Assembly (NCBI GenBank): GCA_022836615.1
Contig: MU405288.1
Coordinates: 62,001-126,000 of the forward strand
DNA length: 64,000 bases
From: Annulohypoxylon bovei var. microspora
Lineage: Eukaryota; Ascomycota; Sordariomycetes; Xylariales; Hypoxylaceae
Direction: 5' to 3'
The notes under the pieces were generated by a model. That model ran no database searches, was not told the DNA's origin, and worked only from the letters and a program-made list of their open reading frames with translations. The stretch's first letter is position 1, and each line of letters starts with the position of its first letter. Shown here one piece after another: positions 38,998 to 49,164 of the stretch. The translations under genes were made by a program, and so were the position numbers.

Positions 38998-39314
38998 TAT
39001 AATAAAAGTTAATAATAAAGTTTAAATACTAAGGATTAATTTAATGTAATAATTCTTTAAAGGTTTAAAATCCATAATTCTTCGTTTTTAATAAAAAAAG
39101 GATTATTAAATTATTTAATTTTAATTTATATAAAACCTTTTAACGTTATAAGCGTTCTTTAATTCCTGTTAATTTAATATTTAGATTTTTTGTATATAAT
39201 AACTTATATCTTATGATTAATTTTATCTAATAACTTCTTGTATTATGTATTAATGCTTGTGTATGCGTTGTGGTAATAGCTACCTATAGTTGTGTCTCCA
39301 GTCCCTGTATGACA
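38998..39314. repeat. Right LTR (317 bp)
   Basis: Mirror of the left copy in its damage: the inner half, including the first bases (TATAATAAAA for TGTGATAAGG), is A/T-converted, whereas the outer 130 bp keep the original G and C, including the CTCCAGTCCCTGTATGACA end. Confidence 0.92.
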
Positions 39315-39447
39315 GCCATTGTCAACGACTCCACAAACTCGAATAATTTGGTTCTACAACATTGTTGTCGATGTGGGGACAGGCAATGGTCATTGGATGG
39401 GAATAAACCCTAGGCCAGCGCCTCCAGGAGCAGCACCACCACCATGA
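39315..39447 (+). pseudogene. Severed 3' end of the kinase/NQCG gene
   Basis: Starts with the second copy of the target site GCCAT. Joining base 32330 to base 39320 restores the reading frame, which stays open for 41 more codons to a TGA at 39445-39447. It contains IIWFYN and GNGHWMGI. A conserved His-Trp near the C terminus would be the expected partner of the NQCG cysteine in a peptidase-like fold. The tail is PAPPGAAPPP. It has no promoter or start of its own and is separated from the rest by the retrotransposon, so it should not be translated. Confidence 0.85.
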
Positions 39448-39725
39448 GAGCTTCCTATCACATAATAAAGTAAACTTAATATCCACTCCCATACTGCTAT
39501 AAATACCACATTACCCAGGTTCTGTAGGACTAGGTAAAGCGTTCCAAAACTTCACATTTTCTTCTAGGTATTGGCCGTGACACATCCTACCGAATAATGA
39601 TAATGATGAAATCGTGGATACCTAGGTGATATGTTTGATATTCGCATAGCTATAATTTGACCACTTGTCACACGTCAAACCACCACTGACTAGAAACCTC
39701 AAAATACCGTAGCGGGATACCCTGG

Positions 39726-40858
39726 GTAGCTGCAACGGTTGCAAATACGTTTCAACGTTTGAAAACTTTTGAAGGCTTGAAATCAATTCTATGGTTTCCT
39801 TGTATTCAACGGTTATAGGTTTATATAATGGTTACATATAAAGAAAGCGTAAAATTAATTTCAAGCTTTCAAAAGTTTTCAAACATTAAGATATATTTGT
39901 AACCGTTAAGCAGGTATTTATTATTATTATTTAAGTAAGTATTAAAGTATTTTGTAAAAAAAAAAAACTAATTAAATTAAGGATTTAAACCTAAGGGCCT
40001 TTATAATAAATTAATGAATTACTTTTTAAACTTTAAAAAAATTATTAATTTAATTTGATTTAATACAATTAAATTATTAACTTATACCTAATTAATTTAA
40101 TTAACTTTATTTTATTAACCTGTAATTATTTACTTATTTAATACGGTTACTTAAATAATTACTTAAATAAGTAAATTATTATTAATTTGGTTAATTTAAT
40201 TAACTTGATTTAACGATGGGATTAAATTTACTTAATGTGATTAAGTTATTAACTTGGATGGAGTAAATTAATTTAACTTAATACGATAAGATAAAACTTA
40301 CTTGATATATATTATATTATATTATATTATTATTGTTGTAATTAAGAAATTTTGTTTATTTACATACATAAGGAAAAAAAACTTTTAAGATTTTACGATG
40401 GGTAGTGGGTAATGGGTAATGAAAAGTGGGCGGTGGGTAACAAGAAGTGGGTACTGTTATTGTAACGATAGTGGTAATAACAACTCTAAGGCTTATAATC
40501 AGTGCGTTAAGGCTATCGTAAACGTTGCTGTTAAAATCTATTAAGATGATTATAATTGTTTACAAGATTTTATATGGTTGTTGTAATGGTTGCAACATGG
40601 TTGTAATAATTGTAAGGTGGTTGCAATAATTGTAAGGTAATTGAAATAATGATAAAGGGGGTTGAAATAATTATAAAAGTAAGAATAGTTTCAACCATTC
40701 CAACGGTTTTAAGTCTTTATAATTGTTGCCGTTACAGCCTTGTACCCTTCCACCTAATTTATATGAGAAGGTATTTACAAAGGCAGTAACGGTTGTTGTA
40801 ATTCAAACTGTTTATGATTTAACAACATTTAAACCACCATTACAACCGTTGCAGCTAC
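39726..40858. mobile_element. Terminal-inverted-repeat element, probably non-autonomous
   Basis: The 16-bp sequence GTAGCTGCAACGGTTG at 39726-39741 recurs as an exact inverted copy at 40843-40858. Between them lies AT-rich DNA without an open frame. No clear target duplication was found beside the ends, so the exact borders are open. It may be a MITE or a deleted DNA transposon. Confidence 0.5.
39727..39914. repeat. Nested inverted repeat, about 188 bp
   Basis: Arms at 39727-39783 and 39858-39914. The inner 27 bp (39756-39782 against 39859-39885) match with one mismatch; the outer parts differ by scattered transitions. The left arm begins with the same terminal repeat as the larger element, so this may be one compact MITE at its left border. 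Confidence 0.65.
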
Positions 40859-41103
40859 TCCCCTTTTCCCTGTACGGTATATAAAACTGGGTATTTATAT
40901 AATTTGGATCTTAGCTCTGGTAGTAATTACCTAAGGTTAAAATGAGGGAAACTGAGCTGGAAGAAATCAATAGGTAAATGAGGTCGGGGATTTCCTTCTA
41001 CTATCGCGAAAAGAAAAACGCCACGTTCAAAGCTCTAATGTCTTGTGGTATAGCGAATTCGCATTCCACCTCTGGAGATCCCGGTGCGCGACCCCTTTTG
41101 AAA

Positions 41104-41628
41104 CTAAAACTCCATGCAGTTGCCGATGTTGTTCGAGACAATCATGCAGGAGGTGCAGTTGTACCCGTAGAGCCACAGGCCCGTGCACCACTCGTCGTCC
41201 GGGCAGTTCTCGCTGACGCAGCTGGGCTGCTGTCTCCCCTCGAGCGGGCTTCGCGACCGCGGCTTCGAGACCTGGGCCGCCGATCTGGCCTTGGCCTGCT
41301 TGGCCTCGTCGAGGACGGCGGCGCTGGGGCTCCGCGGCCACCCGTCTCCCGAAGGGGCCCGGCCGTCGAGTTGTGCGAAGTCGACCACGTCGAAGTTCTT
41401 GTCAAAGGTTCGTACGACGTTGTCAGACCCGACGTGGGTGAAGCCGGCACCGGAAAGGTCACGCTTCAGGCCTGAAAGTACCTCGTCGACAGATCGAGTC
41501 TTACGTCTAGCGCGTTAGCAATTTATATGCCTCGAGTTGTGAAATATGTAGCTTACCTGGTGGGATGACGGCATAGCGACCGCTAGGCCTATTGTTGCTA
41601 GGAAGCTGATCACTGAGGAAGACTTCAT
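41104..41628 (-). CDS. Small secreted cysteine-rich protein (effector candidate)
   Basis: Two exons: 41628-41557 encodes MKSSSVISFLATIGLAVA, a clear signal peptide, ending PSSHQ. After an intron (41556-41482, GTAAGC donor) the second exon 41481-41104 follows, giving 149 residues. The acceptor is the uncertain part: the better-looking CTAG at about 41511 would hit a stop, so the AG at 41483-41482 was used because it restores the frame. The middle has LKRD, a possible Kex2 cleavage site. The C terminus has six cysteines: CVSENC, PDDEWC, YNCTSC and IGNC. The gene is in a GC-rich patch beside the AT-rich transposon block. Function unknown; host-directed roles are only a guess. Confidence 0.6.
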
Positions 41629-43367
41629 GATGAAAGGAGAAAATTTCCCTATTGGTAGGCAACGGTTGAGATTGTGAAAGGTAGTCTTCGTATTTAGAGA
41701 GTTTATGATGCAAACGCTTTTTCGATGACGATGATAATATTGTTTCTAGTAAAGCAATGGAAGAAGGACGACTTTGGTCCTTCCTTTATAATAACAGAGA
41801 TATCGTGATAGATCGGCAGTCGCTCTAACCCAGCCATTTGCTTCAAAGTTCGCCGGCGCCGTTTCACCGCCTCACCAGATCCAATCACGAATCTTCGGTT
41901 TCAACAGCCGCACATCGGGATGATGAGCGTGGCAGTCGCGTGGCCGTACACGTTCATGGGGGACAAAGTTGATCGGTGTTGCGTGGCGGGGCGGTAAGCT
42001 TATGGCTGCTTATGGTGGCTAATGGTAGAAGGGCGCCATCTCATTGGTTAAAATCACAATGGGCTCATAACATGAGACCTAAAAAGGAGATCCTACGGGG
42101 CGTTCACGGCAGACCAAACTCGTATTTAGCTGGAATACGGTGTAGCTGAATATAAGCAGATGGAAGTTAATAGGATATACCCACGAGATCACGTAAGGGG
42201 AAACAACCTTAAGGAATTACGAAGTCCCACGGCTATTAACCTTTGTTGAACGACATTAGTCACTATTTCATTATTCTATTTGTTATAGGTACGAGGTCCA
42301 ATAGAATTCTTCCAAAAGTCTTGGCTATAAGTTAACGATATAGCAACTAACCGAAATGCAGATCTGAATGGTAACAAGGATGAAAGATAATACTGAATGA
42401 AATATTTGAATTTTGAATATTATTTACTTCGGTGGTTGAAATACCTGGAGATATGTTCGTCAAAGAATGATTAAGATCTATCTAGGCAAGTACACGCTTT
42501 TTATAAAAGGCCGCATTGAATCAATTTGAATAGGTAGTAAGTCTTCGGGAGGCCCTCTAAGATATTTTTTAACCTGGTATGACGGACCTATCACGACATA
42601 TTAGGAGTATAAACACATTGTTGTCAAGGAAATATATTTTCTTACTGAATTGAAGTTTATCATACAGTACATACCTAAGTACATAATAATTTATTTGATT
42701 TTAAAATACTGTATTAAAAGCTGTGTTATATTAGGAATAAATGTAAGGTTAGTTTATGGTGATAAGTTCCGAATTATGGTGGAAATTATTGTAGTAAACT
42801 TCATGTTTAATATCATGAATAGGAGACATGTGGTGTACCTAGATCTGCGAAATAACCTCCTATACTTAGAGAATACCCCGAAAAGCATTTCGAAGGGGGC
42901 AGATTAAGTTTCGTTGCTATGATACTGCCTACTGCCTACTGCCTACTGTACTGATCACCTACTGTCTGAAATAATTTGCTATACCATCCATTAGACTCTA
43001 ATGATTGCTGATACCGTCGAAAATACCCCGTACACGCGTTGTAGGAGTGCGTAGAGTCAACGCTATGTACCTAACATTGGCAAACTGGAGCGTAATGGAT
43101 AGTGAATCACTTTCAGGGCTGTAGGGAATAATTAGTAGAGTATGTCACAAACAACGAACAGTCATAGAATTCAGTAGAAAATACTTCCCCCCTAGTGGAA
43201 AATAATTCCACCACGTACTATTTATTTTCGCCCGTAGGTCTCCCTCCTGACTCATCGGTAAATAAAGCAGTGACAGGTGGTCGAGCTGGCAGAATAACGT
43301 ACCTTAAAAATACACACACCTCCAAGAATCATTCCACCAGCTTCATCCCATCAACATCTTCGTAATC
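41629..43367. other. Intergenic
   Basis: Contains three copies of CTGCCTA near 42922-42945. The AT-rich open frame at 42650-42907 has no features of a gene. Nothing else is supported. Confidence 0.6.
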
Positions 43368-44331
43368 ATGGCGACCCCATCTAAGCAAGAGTCGACATCG
43401 CCCCCGGACACTCCCGTCCGCGACCGCGATGGCGACACGCCTATGACGAACACCTCACCCCCTAGCACCACGCGGGAATCCGGCCAAGCCCCGTCCGCGG
43501 ACAACGCACGTCTCCCGCGCACACCATTCCTAGCCTTCCGCAGCGAGTACATCGCGACCCCCCGCGCCTCGCGCGCGTCATCCACCTCGTCAACTGACAG
43601 TGTGGTAATCGTGCCCACGCCCGGCGTATGTAACTTACTTTTTTTTCCCTTTCCAGTCTGTCTCAGCGGTGAGAACTTCCCAATCAAGCTGACCGAGGAG
43701 TTATTACTCCCGAGACATACTCAAACCTCCTAAAACTCTCTTTCCTAAAACTCTTTCTTAGAAAATGAATTACTGACTCCCGTTATCGCAGATGCTCCCG
43801 CGCTCGCGCCGTTCCATCAACCCCCACGCGCAAGCCCAGCAGACGCCCACCGCTCCGCGCGTCCGCCAGCCGGTAACCCCGTACCCGTACACCGAAGCCA
43901 GCACCGACACCCCTGCCCTGCCGGGCATGGGCGGAAGCTCGCCTTCGCAGCCGGGCCGAGCCAGCCTCGCGTCGCTGGCCAGCACCAGCAGCTTCCGCAG
44001 CTCGGTGCTCGCCGGCGAGGTGCCCGTGCCGGAGACGCCCGGCCAGGCGGCCACGACGCCGACCGTGATGCCCGAGCGCCGCCGCAGCACCCGCTACCTG
44101 CCGCTCGACCACAACAAGGCCATCTCGCCCACCAACCCCACGCACCGCCGCGCCAGCGCGCTCTTCCACTCTACCACCGCCCGCGATGCCGAGAAGGGTG
44201 GCAAGCCTCTGGGCCAGAGTCCCCTTTCGCCGAAGGGTCAGAAGAAGGCTAAGAAGGACAAGGAGGACAAGGAGTGCAAGAAGGACAAGGAGGAAGAGAA
44301 GAGTGATGATGATGAGGACACAGAGCAGTAG
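43368..44331 (+). CDS. Disordered Ser/Pro/Thr-rich hypothetical protein
   Basis: Two exons, 43368-43625 and 43792-44331, with a 166-bp intron (GTATGT to GCAG), give 265 residues. The start follows a C-rich leader. No domain is recognised. The protein is rich in Ser, Pro, Thr and Arg, with TP and SP motifs (SPPDTPVRDRD, TPFLAFRSEYIATP, PVPETPG), which would suit proline-directed kinases. It ends in a Lys/Glu/Asp-rich charged tail (KKAKKDKEDKECKKDKEEEK). Codon use is strongly GC-ending like the real genes nearby, and the frame is open on both sides of a canonical intron, which supports it being real. Confidence 0.7.
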
Positions 44332-44836
44332 GGCTGGGAGATGGCAAGTTATGAAGGAAGGATGGTTTGATTGTTTTCACCTTTCAGTGCCTGCTACTAG
44401 GCAGGCATGGATCGATCTGCAAAGAGTTTCCTCTAGGGCATGGATCGTTCCGAAAGGTGGTTTGCAAATTACGTGTGCTGCATCGGTCTTGGCCTGGTCC
44501 GAATACGTAATTGGTCAGTAGCTCAATACGAAGTGAATGCGACCCAATCTGAACAAAAGTTCCCCCTTTTTCGTTCATTTCCTAAAACTTGAGCTCTTTC
44601 TACTAATCTAGAAAGCTGCTAGACTGACTGATTGGCCTTTATCATGGCTTAACCGTCCAACTCTAGTTACCAGAGGGAGATGACGGTATCTGAAGAAAGA
44701 CTTGAACTTCCTACTACAATGAACCAAGGCACTGTCTAGGTAGGTATCTAATGTAATAGCAGATATCTCCAGGAAGCCCAGAATGCCACTCGAATACGAA
44801 TACAAACACGAAACATACATTTACACAACACCGTAC
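44332..44836. other. Intergenic between convergent genes
   Basis: No gene or notable repeat apart from a CTAGGTAGGTA motif near 44737. Confidence 0.6.
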
Positions 44837-45942
44837 TTATTTCCAGTCAACGAGCGGAGTATCGTGCTCAGTCAGCTGAGTATACTTCACACTGTCCCTC
44901 CAAACCATAGCTCTTTTCTTGTCATCCAACGCTTCGGGCACAACATCCAGAAGCTCAGAGCCGTTCAAATATTTGCCTCTAAGCCTAGGGCCCGCTTCAA
45001 AAGCGGCTGCTGCTACATCGTTGCTCGACTTGCTAACGGTTCGAACGCCCCCATTAGGATTAAGCCAAGTCAAGAGTGGTGCTAACAGGGGTACGATTAT
45101 CGGGAATAGGATCGTACGTAGAAACCAATTACCCCGACGAACGAGACCAGTGCCCATGGAGCCAGGATCGATAGCGACAAGCGAAATACCTTTGAGAGCT
45201 GGGTCGGCATCGAGACGGCGCTGGAGCTCTAGCATCATCATAACGCCGCACATCTTGGCCACGCCATATCGTCGAGTCCCAGCTTTCCGAGGAAGATCAT
45301 CCTTATTGCTGCTCCATGTGCCTTTCGCAATAGCGTCGATATTGTCGTTGTGAAAGAAAATCTTCCATTTCTCTTCGTTGTAATACCCGTCTATTTTATG
45401 GACAGGATGGGTGACACTAAGCTCCGTTAGTAACCGTCCAGTCTCCCAATAGGGGTATGTTGTCACAAGGTCAGCACTTACTCGTAAGAATTACTGCTAA
45501 CCACGATAACTCGGCCGTTCTCGGCATCCATACTCTGGAGCAATTTTAGAGTCAGCAGCCAGTGTCCCAGATAATTCGCCACGAAGCTAGTCTCAAATCC
45601 TTCCTCGGTGAAAGACTCATATCCCAAGTCGTTATATCCCGCGTTCAAGATAAGCGCCCGAATTGGCGGGATCTCCCTCCCCGCCACACGAGCTTTGATA
45701 GCGTCAACGACTTCGCGAACAATGGCGAGCTTCGATAACTCTAACGATATGATCTCATAGGTATGAGAGGCGGGCGCCTTCCTAAGGGTAGACTTGAGCG
45801 CGGCGGCAGACGAGGCATCGCGGACGGCGTAGATGCCGTGGTGACCCGCGAGCTCGGGTGTCGTAATGATCTTCGAAACGACCCCACATCCGAGGCCGCC
45901 GTTGGCGCCTGTCAGTAGTATAGTGCCTCTAGGGCTCTCCAT
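44837..45942 (-). CDS. Short-chain dehydrogenase/reductase
   Basis: An NAD(P)-dependent oxidoreductase of the classical/extended SDR type; the substrate is unknown. Two exons, 45942-45482 and 45416-44837, are joined over a 65-bp intron (GTAAGT donor, branch TACTAAC, CTTAG acceptor), giving 346 residues. Motifs: cofactor-binding TGANGGLG near the N terminus, LILNAG, the catalytic serine region VVSSNSY at the exon junction, and YGVAK (YxxxK). A hydrophobic segment (TILFPIIVPLLAPLL) lies about 90 residues before the end, suggesting membrane association, as in retinol-dehydrogenase-like SDRs. Not part of a recognisable cluster. Confidence 0.88.
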
Positions 45943-47031
45943 TTACCTGAGACTGCCTTTAGAGTCTCCCTAGTGTGGCGAGTTGAGAAAAGCAAAAACT
46001 AGGGAGAGATGAATTCGTCAGATATCGTTTTCCAACCAACAATGTATAACCCTTTCAATTTACCCCTTTTCTAGTAAATGGTTACACAGAATCCATCTAT
46101 ATCTTACAACCATCCTCCCTTATTCAGGAGCAAGTTTGATTGCCAAGGCGCCTCCTTATATCTTACATTCTGAGTAGTCGAGCAGCTAACTGAAGTCTTA
46201 CTATTTATGTACTATGCGGGAGGCGGCTTTTATGTCCGGTTCGTCCGGTTCTCCGGTAACACTTGCATACGGCCCCACTTAGATCTATTCCCACCCTCGT
46301 CGATTCAATTGGATTCTAAGATTAACGAGGGATGCTGTGGCACTAAGTGGCCAGGGTTGGAAATAGAGGCTCTTTCATGCCAAGCACGATTAGACGACAT
46401 GGTACGAGCCAGCCAGTAGCGATACGATTTAATTAGGAGTAGCAACGAAGTTCAATTCCAAGTGCCGTTCAACCAGTTTCGGAGTGATTCGGTGATAAGT
46501 CGCGGCGAACTGGATTCGCGCATTTCCATCTCAAAACCAGGGCTGCTTTGCGCGCGATCATACGTCACAAGCGCTCGGGCGATACAAATAATAATCATAA
46601 TAAACGAATGCTGCGACGCTGACCTAGCGATTTGCGAATTAGCTCATACATCCAGGCTGAAATACATCAAACCCCAGCTGTCTTATTCTATAGATCTAAA
46701 CGAGACTCTTGCTGTGCTGTAACCAAAAGCACTAAAACTCCCCGATGGCGCCAAGAACAAGAAGATAAATATTCACAAGAAAAGTAGCTGGTTAGTTATG
46801 TACAACCCAAAAGAATAATCAGCGGATCTCTGCCATCAAGGCCAAAGTCTCCCGATTTTCGCAGTGCGAAACTTTGGCGCAAAACACCGTAGCCCTCAAT
46901 TGTTTTAGTGCCCACCCAAAACCGAACATTTTGCCCCCCTAATCAACTGGTTTCGCAACTCCCCAAGCTCATCTCAAAGCTTTTCTGCTCTGATACCACT
47001 TGTCCGCTGGCTAGGTAGGTAAACTACCTGC
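45943..47031. other. Intergenic
   Basis: Promoter side of the SDR gene. Short open frames (46207-46419, 46462-46722) show no domain. No repeats of note. Confidence 0.6.
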
Positions 47032-47613
47032 CTACTTGCAGATGTGATTCCAAGCCCCGACCATGGACTGGTTATTCGAGACGAAGCTCTGCGGCTCGAG
47101 CCTGCAATCCGCCATGTCAGCGCCATCCAACCTAGCCCAACCCAGCAGACGCAGAAAGGCAAAACTTACAAGTCGTCGAAACACGTGCACAGCGACCCGC
47201 TGTCGTTCTCGGTGTAGTTCACGAAGAAGCTGCCCGCGGTGTCCACGTTGTTGCAGTAGTACTGGCACTTGAACTGCGCGTACGCGAAGCCGGTCTCGAC
47301 CGGCGGGGGCACGCCGAACGTCTGGTGCTTGCGTTAGCTATTGATCCTATCGTTCCCCGTCGTCCAAACTCACGTAGGTGCCCACGACGTGGTCCGCCAT
47401 CCACGCGTCGGCCGGCTGGTACCCGTCCTCGAAGACGACTGTCGGCACCGCCGGCGCGTAGTTGATGGTGTAGCCCGCCGTCACGATGGACGTCCCCGAC
47501 GTGCAGGGCGCCGCCGCCACAGTTGGGGACGGGGTTTCCGAAGCGGGGAGGGCGAGTCCTAGGGCGGCCGATGCCACGACCGACAGGACGGTTTTCAGGG
47601 TGAAGCTTCCCAT
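47032..47613 (-). CDS. Small secreted protein
   Basis: Three exons, 47613-47374, 47327-47170 and 47101-47032, with introns of 46 bp (GTGAGT to AAG, branch GCTAAC) and 68 bp (GTAAGT to GCAG), give 155 residues. The N terminus MGSFTLKTVLSVVASAALGLALP is a signal peptide. The mature part has a Pro/Thr/Ala stretch, CTSGTSIV, then FKCQYYCNN, an NYTEN glycosylation site, LCTCFDD and a final HICK. These six cysteines suggest disulfide bonds. No family name is recognised; similar small secreted proteins are common in Sordariomycetes. If the second intron were retained the protein would stop at FDDL. The ATG at 47613 was chosen; the upstream frame extension lacks an ATG. Confidence 0.75.
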
Positions 47614-49164
47614 CTTATACAAGTCGGTTTATCTCTCTTGAGTTATTCGGTTCCTTGGTATGTAAAATTCCCGTACGTGTAAGGTCCCTGTGATATGTGA
47701 TCTTATGCAAAGGCCAGGTTGCAGGTCAAGCCAGGTAAGACGAGATCTCGAGTGGTATTAGTAGTACGGCACTACGCGAGTAATGCTGGGCTTATCAAGT
47801 AGTTCGACGTTGGGGAGAGGGGAAGAAAAGGAGCGCGGAAGACCGGGTTGTCAGCGATAGATAAAATGCCAAGTGAGCTTGTATTGCTTCTAAAATTGGG
47901 TCTGATGGTATCACAAGAAGATGACAGTCTGATGTCAAGTCCCTAACAGGCAACCTGGTTAGAGCACGCAGGGGTGAGAGTGATCGACGGCTGCAAGTAC
48001 GTGCCCGCCACTGGGAAGCGAAAAAATAATCCCTGGGCCGTCAGACAGTAATAAATGTAAGGCACGCCAACGAGTACAAACTAATAAGGAAAGTTGCAGG
48101 ACGTTCCCCTGCCTTACTCACATGGAACTCCGTGACACCTTCTCGATTCATTCAATTGGGCTTGGGGAGGCTGCAGCATTGTCTCCTTCCAACGTCCGCC
48201 GATCACGATTTCATTAAGGAAGTCAGACCATTACGGCGACACCCCCTTCGAGAATCGATGACTATTAGATAGATAAAAAACTTTGCATCTCCCGAAAGAC
48301 AGGCTGTTTCCCTGGAATCTGTGAATAAGAGCTGTAGCGTCAACCAGACATTGGTGTTCCTTCATAAATAGGCAAAATGCAACCCAGGCAATATAGGATA
48401 AAAAAAAATGTTGAGACAAGTTCCCGCATCTGATTGGAACTTGGAGAAATGTTCCTTGTCAATCTGGAGATCGTGGTCGGTTTCTTTGTAGGAAAATGCT
48501 ACGCCGAGACCGTGATCGACTGGCCACTGGCCGCTATTGGGGTGGTAAAGGCCGTGGCTCTGGGAAGCACATGCAAACTCGCTCGAGTTTCGGAGGTCAC
48601 CTAAACGAGACGGTCTAGATTTGACTAATAAAAAAACCATTGGGTCGATTATTCCAGAGGACGGGAAATATATAGTCTGAGGTAGTTCATGATAGCTTAA
48701 CCGAGCCAACGGCGCTCGGTTCTGATATTTGCCGGTTCAATTCACAAGAGGTCTTAGAGGTTCGCAAATATAGATAAATGTTGTGTGCTACTAACTAAAC
48801 ACGTTTTTTTTTTCGGAGACTGGCGGACGATTGATGGTACAATTAATGCTCGAAGTCGATGCGATCATGAGAAAAGGGTTATGTGACATTACCTAACTGT
48901 AACCTCATTAATAATGCTGAACAAACAAGCAAACGCCAACCATGCAGGGTTTCCATACTCCATCGATGCAAACCCGTTCGTCGTATCTCATTGCCGATCT
49001 GATATCCGCCAAACACAAAATGCTCGATGCTCTTAGTAGCTGTTTAGGTGAATTGGCCGGCGTAGGGTATCAATGCCGTGTCGTCGGCGGAGACCGCTCA
49101 CATCCACGCATGCATAATCGCTGGTGGTGAGTACCTAGGTAGGTGGTTACGATTCTACCATCCG
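47614..49164. other. Intergenic
   Basis: An open frame of 115 codons on the minus strand (48362-48709) has no recognised domain, signal peptide or flanking splice pattern and is not called. ACCTAGGTAGG lies near 49133. Confidence 0.55.

Larger units (their letters stand above)
32331..39314. mobile_element. LTR retrotransposon, heavily RIP-mutated
   Basis: A 6,984-bp element bounded by two 317-bp direct repeats that align end to end without a gap. They begin TG (TGTGATAAGG in the left copy) and end CA in the right copy (TATGACA). Sampled differences between them are all transitions. A 5-bp target duplication GCCAT lies at 32326-32330 and 39315-39319. The inside is almost entirely A and T with no open frame above 60 codons on either strand, so gag, protease, reverse transcriptase and integrase cannot be read, and Gypsy or Copia cannot be decided. 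The pattern fits RIP, the fungal process that turns C into T in repeated DNA. The element sits inside the coding sequence of the kinase/NQCG gene. Confidence 0.93.
39448..41103. other. AT-rich intergenic region with small repeats
   Basis: Apart from the inverted-repeat element annotated separately, this stretch is AT-rich, with TATTATATTATATTATTATTG near 40310, GGGTAATGGGTAATG-type repeats at about 40400-40450, and about 20-bp tandem repeats of GGTTGCAATAATTGTAA type at about 40565-40660. No gene is seen. Confidence 0.6.

Noticed and set aside
39980..40350. AT-rich stretch thought to be a second LTR element
   Set aside because: No matching direct repeats or target duplication; it lies within the inverted-repeat element.
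48362..48709. Open frame of 115 codons on the minus strand
   Set aside because: No domain, no signal peptide and no splice pattern; left as intergenic.
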